Part shown: positions 31,452 through 40,376 of the stretch, one piece after another
Position numbering within the stretch: position 1 is the stretch's first letter
Layout of the letters: each line of letters opens with the position of its first letter
Assembly (NCBI RefSeq): GCF_900099965.1
Contig: NZ_FNDJ01000001.1
Location: 62,001 to 126,000, forward strand
From: Nonomuraea jiangxiensis
GTDB taxonomy: Bacteria > Actinomycetota > Actinomycetes > Streptosporangiales > Streptosporangiaceae
DNA: 64,000 nt
Direction of reading: 5' to 3'
The notes under the pieces: model-generated
Seen by the model: only the letters and a program-made list of their open reading frames with translations
Told to the model about the DNA's origin: nothing
Database searches by the model: none
Translations under genes and position numbers: made by a program

Positions 31452-32129
31452 TCATGAGGGATCCACCAGCTTGACGCCGACGCCACGCACCGTTTGCAGG
31501 TAACGCGGTTCGGCGGCCGTCTCGCCCAGCTTCCTGCGTAACCACGACAGGTGCACGTCCACGGTCTTGTCCGCCCCGCCGTACGCCAACTGCCACACCT
31601 CCGTCAGCAGCTCCCGCTTGGTCACCACCACGCCGGGCCGGGCCGCGAGATAGTGCAGCACGTCGAACTCGCGCGGCGTCAGATCCAGCGCCACCCCGTC
31701 CAGCGTGGCGGTCCTGGCCCGTGGGTCCACCCGCAGCGAACCCACCGCCAGCGGTTCGGGCGCCGCCCCGCCCGCCCGCCGCAGCACGGCCCTGACCCGC
31801 GCGTCGAGCTGCGCCGCGCTGTACGGCTTGACCACATAGTCGTCGGCCCCGGCGTCCAGCACCGGCACCATCTCCGCGTCCCCGTCCCTGGCGGTGGCCA
31901 CGATCACCGGCACCCGGCTGACCGCCCGCAACATCCGCAGCAGCTCGGCCCCGTCGAGGTCGGGCAGCCCCAGATCGAGCACGATCAGATCAGGACGATC
32001 CTGTACGGCCAGCCGCAGCCCCTCCAGCGCCGTCGGCGAGGAGGACACGGCATGGCCGAGCTCCCGCAGGCCCCGGCTGAGGGCCGTGCGGATCGCCACG
32101 TCGTCCTCGATGAGGAGAATGTCAGCCAT
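31452..32129 (-). CDS. OmpR-family response regulator
   Basis: A 225-residue DNA-binding regulator. The receiver domain has acidic pocket EDD (near residue 8), phosphorylation Asp in VLDLGLPDLDG and Lys in VVKPYS. The C-terminal winged helix has LTPREFDVLHYLAARPGVVVTKRELL and ends with RYLQTVRGVGVKL. It is the first gene of the RR-kinase-PepSY operon and divergent from a small secreted protein gene that may be a target. Confidence 0.96.
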   Translation of the reverse strand: MADILLIEDDVAIRTALSRGLRELGHAVSSSPTALEGLRLAVQDRPDLIVLDLGLPDLDGAELLRMLRAVSRVPVIVATARDGDAEMVPVLDAGADDYVVKPYSAAQLDARVRAVLRRAGGAAPEPLAVGSLRVDPRARTATLDGVALDLTPREFDVLHYLAARPGVVVTKRELLTEVWQLAYGGADKTVDVHLSWLRRKLGETAAEPRYLQTVRGVGVKLVDPS

Positions 32130-32222
32130 AAGACGACCGTAGACGCTGCGGGGCGCCGCCTTGGGCTCCTTTAGGGTCGCGTTAACCCGGGCTTATCCGT
32201 ATCCGGGGGAGGGTGGTGGGCG

Positions 32223-32690
32223 ATGAAGAGACTCGTACTGGCCTGGGCCGTCACCGCCGTCGCCGCCACGGGAGCGGCCGTGGCGGTGCTCGGCCTGCTC
32301 GGCGGCGGCCTCATCGGCAGCTCCGGCCACGTGCTGCACCCGGCGGAGGTGCGCGCGGCCTTGACCACCGCCACCTCTCTCACTTCTCCGAGCGCCGTCC
32401 CTCCGACCGAAGATCCCCTGAGCAGCAGCCCACCGAGCGCGACCCCGCCCGCCGCTGAGTCGCAGGGCGGGCTGATCCGCAGCCTGGGTGGCACCGTGGT
32501 CGCCTCCTGCGACGGCGACCTGGTCACCCTGCGCTCGTGGAGCCCCGCCCAGGGCTACTCCGTGGACGACCACGTCGAGGCGGGGCCGGCGCACAGGGCG
32601 AAGGTGGAGTTCGAGCCGGACGAGGGCGAGGACGTCGAGCTGGAGATCGCCTGCACGGCCGGCCGCCCCGTGCTGCTCCGGCGCCACTGA
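32223..32690 (+). CDS. Small exported or membrane-anchored protein of unknown function
   Basis: A 155-residue product with an uncleaved-looking signal anchor (LVLAWAVTAVAATGAAVAVLGLLGG), a Ser/Thr/Pro linker (about 48-78), and a compact C-terminal domain with two cysteines (VVASCDGDLVTLRSWSPAQGYSVDD, ELEIACTAGRPVLL) that could form a disulphide. The last domain looks like a small beta-sandwich. The ATG at 32223 follows GGAGGG. It is divergent from the response regulator, 93 bases apart. Confidence 0.83.
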   Translation: MKRLVLAWAVTAVAATGAAVAVLGLLGGGLIGSSGHVLHPAEVRAALTTATSLTSPSAVPPTEDPLSSSPPSATPPAAESQGGLIRSLGGTVVASCDGDLVTLRSWSPAQGYSVDDHVEAGPAHRAKVEFEPDEGEDVELEIACTAGRPVLLRRH

Positions 32691-32730
32691 AAGCCGCCCC
32701 GCGCCCGCTCAGGCGCCCGTAGGCCGACCG

Positions 32731-34644
32731 TCAGGCCTCCGCGCTGAGCGCCGCCTTCGTCAGGTCGGCCTGGCGCTGGATCTGGCCCAGGATGATCTGG
32801 TTCACGCCCTTGGCCTGGAACGTGGTGACCATCTGGTCCATGATCGCGTTCGCCCGCCCCAGATCCCCCTGCCGCGCCTCGGCCCTGGCCAGGCGGCGCA
32901 TCACCAGGTTCAGGGTGATGTTGTCGATGTTGTCCTGCTGGGTGACCCGGGTGAGGTGCTCGATGCCCAGCTTGGGATCCGGCTGGCGAACCTGCAACCG
33001 CTTGCCCGCCGTCACCGCCTTGAACCCCCGCTCGGCGTTCAACCCCTTGACCAGCCGGGCGTAGACGGCCAGCGGGTGGTCACCGTAGCGGTCGATCACC
33101 TCGTCCAGCGCCACGTTGCCGGAGCGCAGCGTCGGCGAGTCGGAGCCGAGCAGCGAGAACAGCTTGCCCTGGTCCTCGCCCAGCATCAGTTCGGCCACCC
33201 GGTGGTCGTCGTGGCTGATCGGCAGGCGTACCCGGACCAGGCAGGCGGGGGAGACGATGCGGGAGCCGTCGGCGGCGATGTACTGGGCGCGCACGTGGTA
33301 TTCGCCGGGCTGCTGGAAGTAGTGCCCGTCGCGGCCGTGCCCGATGTACGCGCTGCGGTACATCGCCGGGTTGCCCGGGTCCAGCCGGATCTCCGGTGAG
33401 GCGTCCACGCAGTGCCGCATCATCGGCCGGTAGAGCACGGTCCTGCCGCCCGGCTGCGTGATCGACACCTGGGTGAACTCCGTGTCGGGGTGCAGGTGGC
33501 CGTGCGTGGAGCGGGGTTCGCCCGCGTACGAGAGCTTGAACTCGACCACGACCGGCTCGCCCAGCTCGAACGAGTCCTTGGCCCGCACCTCCAGCCGCAG
33601 CCCGGAGCGGTCCTCGACCGGCCGCTCGAACGGGTCGATCTCGGCGGCTCCGGTGCCGAAGGCGTTCGCGCCCATGGCCACGTCGCGGTAGAAGCCGTGC
33701 CGCAGGTGCACCAGCTCCTGGTCGGTGAACTGGAAGGGGAAGGCCGCCCAGTAGCCGGGTTCGCCGCCGGGCACGTAGTTCTGGACGTAGTTCATCCAGG
33801 ACAGGTCGCCGAAGCCGCCGGCGGGGCCGAGGGGCTGGGGCGGTGTGCCGAGGTTCTTCTGCCAGGAATGCAGCAGGTTGAAGGCGTGGCCGAGCTCGTG
33901 CACGTAGGTCCGCAGCTGCGCCCGCTGTGCCTCCGGCGTCGTGCCCTTGATGGCGTCGTAGAACACCGCGGCCCCCTGCCGCTGGTGCCTGTCGTTGTAG
34001 TCGAACATGATGCCCCGGAAGGGGCCCACGTGCCTGCTGGCCACCAGCAGCCACACCCGCCAGGCCGGCGCGTCGCCGAACGCGCTGAAGTGCTGCGTCA
34101 TCGCGTGGTGCAACTCGGCGTCGTCCCACGCCAGGTCCATGCCCGAGCCCTGCACCGGGATCACCCCCGGCTCGGCCAGGGTCAGCTCGATGCCCGCCTC
34201 CGCGTAGGCCGCGGCCACGCTCAGGTCCCGGGGCGGCGAGCCGCTCGGCCCCGGCAGCGAACCGGTCCCGTACGACACGAACGGCACGGTCCCCACCACG
34301 GAGTCCTGCTCCAGCAGGACGGTGCGGAAGTGGGGGGAGGCGAAGGCCACCTGATAGGTACGCCCGGCGACCACGGCCGTGCCGGAGCCGCCGGCGATCT
34401 CGACGGTCACCCCCGGCTCCGCCGTGCCGAACGTGAACGCCCCCTGCCCCTGGATCCGCCCGCCGTCAGCCTCGGCCCGCACCTCGGGAACGTTGACCAC
34501 GAACGAGCCGACATAGGACGTCGTCGCGCCCGCCACGGTGAACACGTCGCCGCTGACCCTCCCCATGGGTCTGGTCCCGTCGACGTCGATCCGGAGCGAC
34601 AGTCGCGAGTCGCCGTCCTGTCCCTGGTACAGCCCGCTGATCAT
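32731..34644 (-). CDS. Putative metzincin-like metalloprotease
   Basis: A 637-residue protein whose only clear motif is HELGHAFNLLH (near residue 250), matching the zinc-binding pattern HExxHxxxxxH of metzincins, with Asn at the usual Gly position. The N-terminal third is beta-rich. After the protease region comes a segment resembling immunoglobulin-like domains (DSFELGEPVVVEFKLSYAGEP, GEYHVRAQYIAADG) and a helical C-terminus. No signal peptide is visible, unusual for this group. The ATG at 34644 has GGGAG five bases upstream. Neighbours give no clue to substrate. Confidence 0.8.
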   Translation of the reverse strand: MISGLYQGQDGDSRLSLRIDVDGTRPMGRVSGDVFTVAGATTSYVGSFVVNVPEVRAEADGGRIQGQGAFTFGTAEPGVTVEIAGGSGTAVVAGRTYQVAFASPHFRTVLLEQDSVVGTVPFVSYGTGSLPGPSGSPPRDLSVAAAYAEAGIELTLAEPGVIPVQGSGMDLAWDDAELHHAMTQHFSAFGDAPAWRVWLLVASRHVGPFRGIMFDYNDRHQRQGAAVFYDAIKGTTPEAQRAQLRTYVHELGHAFNLLHSWQKNLGTPPQPLGPAGGFGDLSWMNYVQNYVPGGEPGYWAAFPFQFTDQELVHLRHGFYRDVAMGANAFGTGAAEIDPFERPVEDRSGLRLEVRAKDSFELGEPVVVEFKLSYAGEPRSTHGHLHPDTEFTQVSITQPGGRTVLYRPMMRHCVDASPEIRLDPGNPAMYRSAYIGHGRDGHYFQQPGEYHVRAQYIAADGSRIVSPACLVRVRLPISHDDHRVAELMLGEDQGKLFSLLGSDSPTLRSGNVALDEVIDRYGDHPLAVYARLVKGLNAERGFKAVTAGKRLQVRQPDPKLGIEHLTRVTQQDNIDNITLNLVMRRLARAEARQGDLGRANAIMDQMVTTFQAKGVNQIILGQIQRQADLTKAALSAEA

Positions 34645-34707
34645 GGGAGCTCCCTGGGGGGTCACCGAGATGTCTACCAGGGAGACTTCTCCCGGCGGGC
34701 GGCCCTG

Positions 34708-34920
34708 TCAACGAGAACCGCGAACTTCCAGCGCCCCCAGCAACTCCTCCGAGGCCCGGGTGATCGCCTCGACCGCCCGGTCGAACGCCTCCGCGTTGTG
34801 CGCGGCGGGCGCCCGGAACCCGGAGATCTTCCGTACGAACTGCAACGCGGCGGCCCGCACGTCCTCCTCGGTGACGGTCTCGGTGTACGGGGGACGCAAC
34901 GTCTTGATGCTTCGGCACAT
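34708..34920 (-). CDS. DUF2277 family protein
   Basis: A 70-residue protein starting MCRSIKTLRPPY, the hallmark of DUF2277, followed by EEDVRAAALQFVRKISG and a helical C-terminus (AVEAITRASEELLGAL). Homologues are widespread and uncharacterised. It begins four bases after the iclR stop codon, suggesting the same transcript. Confidence 0.92.
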   Translation of the reverse strand: MCRSIKTLRPPYTETVTEEDVRAAALQFVRKISGFRAPAAHNAEAFDRAVEAITRASEELLGALEVRGSR

Positions 34921-34924
34921 GCCC

Positions 34925-35665
34925 CTAACCGTAATATCCGATGCGCTGGCTTATCTCCCGGGCGGCCGCCACCAGCAGCGCCCCCACCTCCGGCAGCCGC
35001 GGCGGCGTCAGCCGGTACGACGGCCCCGAGGCGCTGACCGCGGCCACCACCGAGCCGTCGCTGCCCCTGATCGGCGCCGCCACCGCGTTCAGGCCCACCT
35101 CCAGCTCCTCCACGGTGGCGGCCCAGCCGCGCTCCCTGACCTCGTCCAGGGCCAGCCCGGCCGCCGAGGTGACGGTGTGCGGCGTGTAACGGCGTAGCTC
35201 GGCGGGCAGCCGCAGGGCGCCGAAGGCCAGCAGCACCTTGCCGCTCGACGTGGCGTGGGAGGGGGTGCGCTGCCCGACCCAGTTGTGGCCGCTGATGGCC
35301 GCCGGGCCGCGTACCTGGCTGATGTTGACCGCGTCGCCGTCCCGCGGCACCGCGATGTTGACGGTCTCGCCGACCGTCTCCGCCAGGCGCAGGCACACCG
35401 GCCGGCTCTCCCGCGACAGGTCCAGCTGGGCCGTGGCGGCGCCCGCCAGCCGTACGACGCCGAACCCGAGACGGTAGCGCCCCCGCTCGCCGCTCTGCTC
35501 CACCAGCCCGCCCTGCTCCAGCGCCGCCAGCAGCCGGAACGCCGTGGACTTGTGCACATCGAGCTCCACCGCGAGGTCGGTCACGCGGGTGGCGCCGTCG
35601 CGGGCGAGGATCTCCAGGATCGCGATGGCCCGATCGACCGACTGCACCGTCGTCGTGTTGCTCAT
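34925..35665 (-). CDS. IclR-family transcriptional regulator (first)
   Basis: A 246-residue regulator: N-terminal winged helix (VQSVDRAIAILEILARDGATRVTDLAVELDVHKSTAFRLLAALE) and C-terminal IclR effector domain (SSGKVLLAFGA, GWAATVEELEVGLNAVAAPI). The ATG at 35665 (MSNTTTVQSVDRA) is favoured over an upstream in-frame start because the conserved helix begins soon after it. No ribosome site precedes it, and TATTCT ends eight bases upstream, so the message may be leaderless. The start codon lies in the centre of a palindrome, suggesting autoregulation. Confidence 0.93.
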   Translation of the reverse strand: MSNTTTVQSVDRAIAILEILARDGATRVTDLAVELDVHKSTAFRLLAALEQGGLVEQSGERGRYRLGFGVVRLAGAATAQLDLSRESRPVCLRLAETVGETVNIAVPRDGDAVNISQVRGPAAISGHNWVGQRTPSHATSSGKVLLAFGALRLPAELRRYTPHTVTSAAGLALDEVRERGWAATVEELEVGLNAVAAPIRGSDGSVVAAVSASGPSYRLTPPRLPEVGALLVAAAREISQRIGYYG

Positions 35666-35673
35666 AGCGCAAC
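35657..35673 (-). promoter_or_regulatory. Palindrome over the iclR start codon
   Basis: On the minus strand GTTGCGCTATGAGCAAC has arms GTTGC/GCAAC (6 of 7 positions if extended) and contains the ATG. Together with the adjacent TATTCT element it looks like an autoregulatory operator. A similar 17-mer lies upstream of dimethylglycine oxidase. Confidence 0.5.
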
Positions 35674-35710
35674 AGAATACTTCGTCGGCCGGCCGCCGGA
35701 CCAAGGTCCT

Positions 35711-36463
35711 TCACTCTCCGCCGGTCGCGGGGCGGAGCTCGTTGCCGAAGTCGTAGGCGATCTTCCGCATGGCCTCCGTCAGGTCGTCGCGGTTGAGCGC
35801 CTCGATGCGCTCGGCCGGTCCCGAGATCGACATCGCGGCCACCACCCGGTCGCCGTCCCACACGGGCACGGCCAGGCAGTGCACGCCGAGCTCCTCCTCG
35901 CCCAGGTCCACGGCGTAACCCCGGGTCCTGGTCAGGTCGAGCTCGGCGAGTATGGCGGTCACGTCGATGATCGTGTTCGGGGTGCGCCGCGGCATGCCCG
36001 TACGCTCGAAGGCCGCGACCGCCTCCGGGCCCGGCCGCCCGGCCAGCAGCACCTTGCCCACGGCCGTGCTGTGCGGCAGCACCCGCCGCCCGACCTCGGC
36101 GAACATGCGCAGCCTGCGCGGCGAGGGCACCTGCGCCACGTAGACGACGAAGTCGCCTTCGAGCACGGCCAGGTTCGCGGTCTCGCCCGACAGCTCCACC
36201 ATCTTGGCCAGATGCGGCTGCGCCCACATGCCGACCATGCCCTCGGCGATGCCGCCCAGGCGTACGAGGCCGCCGCCCAGGGCGTAGCGGCGGTCGGATT
36301 CCTGGCGCACGTAGCCGCGCGAGAGCAGGGTCTGCAGCAGCCGGTGGATGGTCCCGTACGGCAGCCCGGTGCGCGCGGCGATCTCCGACAGGCCGGCCGA
36401 CCCCCCGTGCTCGGCCAGCGCCTCCAGCACGTCGAGCGCGCGCTCGACCGACTGGACGCTCAC
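35711..36463 (-). CDS. IclR-family transcriptional regulator (second)
   Basis: A 250-residue regulator with winged helix (VQSVERALDVLEALAEHGGSAGLSEIAARTGLPYGTIHRLLQTLL) and effector domain (HSTAVGKVLLAGRPG, LDLTRTRGYAVDLGEEELGVHCLAVPV). It is last in the aceB-glcDEF operon, ten bases after glcF, with GTG at 36463 preceded by AGGGGCG. Location argues for local control of glyoxylate metabolism. A perfect palindrome upstream of aceB is its likely operator. Confidence 0.93.
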   Translation of the reverse strand: MSVQSVERALDVLEALAEHGGSAGLSEIAARTGLPYGTIHRLLQTLLSRGYVRQESDRRYALGGGLVRLGGIAEGMVGMWAQPHLAKMVELSGETANLAVLEGDFVVYVAQVPSPRRLRMFAEVGRRVLPHSTAVGKVLLAGRPGPEAVAAFERTGMPRRTPNTIIDVTAILAELDLTRTRGYAVDLGEEELGVHCLAVPVWDGDRVVAAMSISGPAERIEALNRDDLTEAMRKIAYDFGNELRPATGGE

Positions 36464-36473
36464 CGCCCCTGCC

Positions 36474-37688
36474 TCAAAGGGTCACCCCGCGCAGGGAGGC
36501 GTCGAGCACCTCGGCCGTGTGCGCCACCCGGATCTCCCCGCCGGCGCGGCGCATGGCGGAGGCGATCTGCATGGTGCAGCCGGGGTTGGCCGAGACCAGC
36601 AGCTCCGCGCCGGTGGTGGTGACCGCCCCCGCCTTACGGTCGCCGAGGTCGCGGGCGGCCTCGGGTTGCAGCAGGTTGTACGTGCCGGCCGAGCCGCAGC
36701 AGATCGCCGACTCGGGGATCTCCCGCAGCTCCAGCTCCGGGATGCCGCTCAGCAGCTCGCGCGGCTGGGCCCTGATCCCCTGGGCGTGGGCCAGGTGGCA
36801 GGCGTCGTGGTAGGCGACGGTGACCGGCAGCGGATGCCGCTTGGCCACGGGGCCCAGCTCGGCCAGGTATTCCGACAGGTCCATGACCCGGAAGGACGGC
36901 TCGCTGCCGAGCAGTTCGCCGTATTCCTTCATGGACGAGCCGCAGCCGGCCGCGTTCACCACGACGGTGTCCACGCCGGCCCGCTCGAACACCCTGATCG
37001 TCTGGCGGGCCAGCCGCCTGGCCTGGTCCTGGCGCCCGGAGTGCACGCTGAGCGCCCCGCAGCACCCCTGGCCGGGCGGGATCACCACGTCGCAGCCCTC
37101 CATCGCCAGCACCCGCGCGGTGGCCGCGTTGACCTGCGGGAAGAACTCCCCCTGCACGCACCCGGTGAGCATCCCGACCACGGCCCGACGCTCGCCCCTG
37201 GCCCTGACCAGGCGCGGCAGGCGCTGCCGCCGCTCCACCCGCGGCGCGAGCGCGGCCATGGCGCCCAGGCTCGGGTGCACCCGGGCGAGGAACGGCGCCA
37301 TCCGCCCGGCCAGCCACATCGTCGGCCGCAGCAGCCGCAACCGGCGCGGGTAGGGGAACAGCGAGAACACGACCCCGCGTACGGCCCTCTCCTGCGGCTC
37401 GCGTACGTGCTCGCGCTCCACGACGGCCCTGGTCTGCTCGATCAGCAGGTTGTACTGCACCCCGGACGGACAAGCCGTGACACATGCCATGCAGCCCAGG
37501 CAGGCATCGAAATGTCCTGCCATCTCCGGCGTGACCGGCGTGCCCTCCGCATGCTGCTTCATCAAGTGGATCCGCCCGCGCGGCGAGTCCATTTCCTCGC
37601 CCCACAGTGCATAAGTCGGACATGTCGGCAGACAGAACCCGCAGTGCACGCAGTCGTTGATCAGCTTCGGGTCGATCCTCGGATCCAC
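36474..37688 (-). CDS. glcF: Glycolate oxidase iron-sulfur subunit
   Basis: The electron-transfer subunit of membrane-associated glycolate oxidase. The 404-residue product has two 4Fe-4S motifs (CVHCGFCLPTCPTY near residue 14 and CLGCMACVTACPSGV near 64) and two CCG-type domains (PGQGCCGALSVHSG, NAAGCGSSMKEYG, CCGSAGTYNLLQP). The GTG at 37688 lies one base after the glcE stop. Electrons from glycolate oxidation pass through it to the quinone pool. Confidence 0.95.
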   Translation of the reverse strand: MDPRIDPKLINDCVHCGFCLPTCPTYALWGEEMDSPRGRIHLMKQHAEGTPVTPEMAGHFDACLGCMACVTACPSGVQYNLLIEQTRAVVEREHVREPQERAVRGVVFSLFPYPRRLRLLRPTMWLAGRMAPFLARVHPSLGAMAALAPRVERRQRLPRLVRARGERRAVVGMLTGCVQGEFFPQVNAATARVLAMEGCDVVIPPGQGCCGALSVHSGRQDQARRLARQTIRVFERAGVDTVVVNAAGCGSSMKEYGELLGSEPSFRVMDLSEYLAELGPVAKRHPLPVTVAYHDACHLAHAQGIRAQPRELLSGIPELELREIPESAICCGSAGTYNLLQPEAARDLGDRKAGAVTTTGAELLVSANPGCTMQIASAMRRAGGEIRVAHTAEVLDASLRGVTL

Positions 37689-37689
37689 G

Positions 37690-38874
37690 TCAGATGCCTC
37701 CCAAAAACCGTCCGGGGGACATCATGCGCCCGGGATCGAAGCGTTCCTTGACCCGCCGCATCAACGGCAGCCCGCTCACCTGCCCCCACCGCTCGACGCC
37801 CGCGTACGGGGCGGCGAGCACGTTCACCCGCCCACCGGCGGCCTCCACCTTCGCCCGCAGCCCGGACACCGCCGCGGCCAGTTCCTCCTCGCCGACCGGC
37901 CGCCAGGACTCCAGCAGCACCCGCCCGGTCACCGGCGAGCCGCGCAGGGCGAAGCCGGTCCCGGCCGCCGCGTCCAGCACGGCCTCCGTTCCCGAGGTCG
38001 GGAACCGCACCTCGACCAGCACCTCGTCCCGCTGGATCAGCCCCCACCACGGCGGCCGCTCGGCGGTCACCGAGCCCTTCCCGACCAGCTCGCGCAGCGC
38101 CAGCGCCCGCGTCTCGGCCTCCGCGCCCTCCACCAGCACGGCCAGGGCGATCGGCCCGTCCGGATCCGGCCGGTCCACCTCGACCGCGCTCGGCTCCGCC
38201 TGCGAGGCGGCCAGCGCCGCGGCGATCGGCGCGACCTCGGCGCGATCGAGCTCCGCCGTCACCCAGCGCCGGTCCGCGGGCAGCGGGTGCAGCCGGAACG
38301 TCGCCTCCGCGATCACGCCCAGCGTGCCCTGCGAGCCGGTGAACAGCTTGCCGAGGTCGTAGCCGGCGACGTTCTTGACGACCTTGCCGCCCGACTTCGC
38401 GATCGTGCCGTCGGGCAGCACGACGGTGATGCCGATCAGCAGGTCGCGGGCGGTGCCGTAGCGGAACGCGCGCGGGCCGGCCGTCGCGGTGGCGAGCGTG
38501 CCTCCGACCGTCGTGTGCTCGGTGAACGGCGGGTCCAGCGCCAGTTCCTGGCCCTGCTCGGCGAGGGTGGCGGCCAGCGCGTCCATGGTCACCCCGGCCT
38601 GCGTGCGCACGACGAGGTCGCCCGCCGCGTGCTCCAGGATCTCGTTCATGCAGCACATGTCGAGCAGCACGTCGCAGCGCTCGGGCGGGCTACCCCAGTG
38701 CAGCTTCGTGCCGCCGCCGGCGGGCACCACGGCCAGGTCCCGCTCGGCGCAGGCCCGCAGCAGCGCCGCGACCTCCTCGACGGACTCGGGCAGGGCGACC
38801 CAGCGCGGGCGCACGCCGCCGACGGCGTCCTCCTCGCCCGCCTGCCTGACCGTCACGCCGATGTCGTCAAGCAT
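37690..38874 (-). CDS. glcE: Glycolate oxidase FAD-binding subunit
   Basis: A 394-residue FAD_binding_4 flavoprotein, the second flavin subunit of glycolate oxidase. Visible are VVPAGGGTKLHWGSPP, TVGGTLATATAGPRAFRYGTARDLLIG, and GGKVVKNVAGYDLGKLFTGSQGTLGVI. The ATG at 38874 has GGGACGG five bases upstream; GTG at 38880 is also in frame. It lies 39 bases after glcD and one base before glcF. Confidence 0.94.
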   Translation of the reverse strand: MLDDIGVTVRQAGEEDAVGGVRPRWVALPESVEEVAALLRACAERDLAVVPAGGGTKLHWGSPPERCDVLLDMCCMNEILEHAAGDLVVRTQAGVTMDALAATLAEQGQELALDPPFTEHTTVGGTLATATAGPRAFRYGTARDLLIGITVVLPDGTIAKSGGKVVKNVAGYDLGKLFTGSQGTLGVIAEATFRLHPLPADRRWVTAELDRAEVAPIAAALAASQAEPSAVEVDRPDPDGPIALAVLVEGAEAETRALALRELVGKGSVTAERPPWWGLIQRDEVLVEVRFPTSGTEAVLDAAAGTGFALRGSPVTGRVLLESWRPVGEEELAAAVSGLRAKVEAAGGRVNVLAAPYAGVERWGQVSGLPLMRRVKERFDPGRMMSPGRFLGGI

Positions 38875-38913
38875 CAGCACCGTCCCACGTCGGCACGCAT
38901 CAGCACCGCCTCA

Positions 38914-40353
38914 TCAGAATTGCTCCGCCTTGCCCGACTCCACCAGCGGATGCACACCCTTGCGCACGCCCGGCACCTCGCCGCACAGGCGCGGCGTGGG
39001 GAACACCTTGCCCGGGTTCGAGAGCCCGCGGGGGTCGAACGCGCACCGGACGAGCTGCATGGTGTCCAGATCGTCCTCGCTGAACATCCTCGGCATATAT
39101 CGGGATTTATCCACACCTACCCCATGCTCACCCGTGATCGAGCCGCCGTGCTCGATGCACAGGTCCAGGATCGCCCCGGACACCACCTCGGCGCGCTCGC
39201 CCGCCCCCGGCTCCGCGTCGTCGAACAGCACCAGCGGATGCAGGTTGCCGTCACCGGCGTGGAAGACGTTCGCGACCCTGATGTGGTGCTCGTGGGAGAG
39301 CCGGTCGATGGCGGCCAGCACGCCGGGCAGCGCCGTCCGGGGCACCACGCCGTCCTGCACGATGTAGGCCGGGCTGATGCGCCCGACGGCCGCGAACGCC
39401 GACTTGCGCCCCTTCCAGATGGCCGCCCGCTCGGCCGCGTCGGCCGCCACCCGCAGCTCGAACGCCGCCGAGCAGATCTCCTGGAGCCGCGCGAACTGCC
39501 GCCGCACCTCCGCCTCCGGCCCGTCCAGCTCCACGATGAGCACCGCGCCGGCGCCCGCGGGGTAGGAGCAGGCCACCGCGGCCTCGGCCGCCTCGATGGC
39601 CAGGGCGTCCATCATCTCGATCGCGGCCGGCACGATGCCCGCCCCGATGATCGCCGAGACGGCCTTCCCGCCCTGCTCGATGTTCTCGAACGCGGCCAGC
39701 ACCGTGACCACGGACTCGGGCGTCCTGCTGAGCCGTACCGTGATCTTGGTGGCGATGCCGAGCGTGCCCTCCGAGCCGATGAACGCGCCCAGCAGGTCGT
39801 AGCCGGGGTCCATGCGGTCGAGCGTCACCAGGTCCCCGTCGGGGGTGACGATCTCGCAGGCCTCGACGTGGTTGACGGTGAAGCCGTACTTGAGGCAGTG
39901 GGCGCCGCCGGAGTTCTCCGCGACGTTGCCGCCGATGGAGCAGATCTGCTGGCTGGAGGGGTCGGGAGCGTAGTAGTGGCCGCGGTCGCGCACGGCCTCG
40001 GTGATCGCCAGGTTCGTCACGCCGGGCTCGACGACGGCCCTGCGGTTGTCCAGGTCGATCTCCAGGATCCGGCGCATCTTGGAGGTCACGATGAGCACGC
40101 CGTCCTCGCGCGGCAGCGCCCCGCCTGACAGGCCCGTGCCCGACCCGCGGGCGACGAAGGGCACGGCGAAGTCGTTGCACAGGCGTACCACGCGGGCGAC
40201 CTGGTCGGCCGTGTCCGGCAGCACGACCACGCCGGGGGTCGCCCGGTGGTAGGTGAGGCCGTCGCACTCGTAGGTGCGCAGGCGTACCGGATCGGTGATC
40301 ACCGAGTCGTGGGGCAGCAGCGAGCGCAGCGCGGCCGTCAGCGTATCCAGCAC
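38914..40353 (-). CDS. glcD: Glycolate oxidase catalytic FAD subunit
   Basis: Oxidises glycolate (or a related 2-hydroxy acid such as D-lactate) to glyoxylate. The 479-residue protein has FAD motifs PFVARGSGTGLSGGALP, NVAENSGGAHCLKYGFT and GSEGTLGIATKI, and the C-terminal catalytic region with VFHAGDGNLHPLV and GEHGVGVDKSRYM. The GTG at 40353 follows AAAGGGGG; a longer in-frame extension into aceB is not real. Because malate synthase sits immediately upstream, glycolate is the better substrate guess. Confidence 0.95.
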   Translation of the reverse strand: MLDTLTAALRSLLPHDSVITDPVRLRTYECDGLTYHRATPGVVVLPDTADQVARVVRLCNDFAVPFVARGSGTGLSGGALPREDGVLIVTSKMRRILEIDLDNRRAVVEPGVTNLAITEAVRDRGHYYAPDPSSQQICSIGGNVAENSGGAHCLKYGFTVNHVEACEIVTPDGDLVTLDRMDPGYDLLGAFIGSEGTLGIATKITVRLSRTPESVVTVLAAFENIEQGGKAVSAIIGAGIVPAAIEMMDALAIEAAEAAVACSYPAGAGAVLIVELDGPEAEVRRQFARLQEICSAAFELRVAADAAERAAIWKGRKSAFAAVGRISPAYIVQDGVVPRTALPGVLAAIDRLSHEHHIRVANVFHAGDGNLHPLVLFDDAEPGAGERAEVVSGAILDLCIEHGGSITGEHGVGVDKSRYMPRMFSEDDLDTMQLVRCAFDPRGLSNPGKVFPTPRLCGEVPGVRKGVHPLVESGKAEQF

Positions 40354-40376
40354 CGATCCCCCTTTACATACATGTC

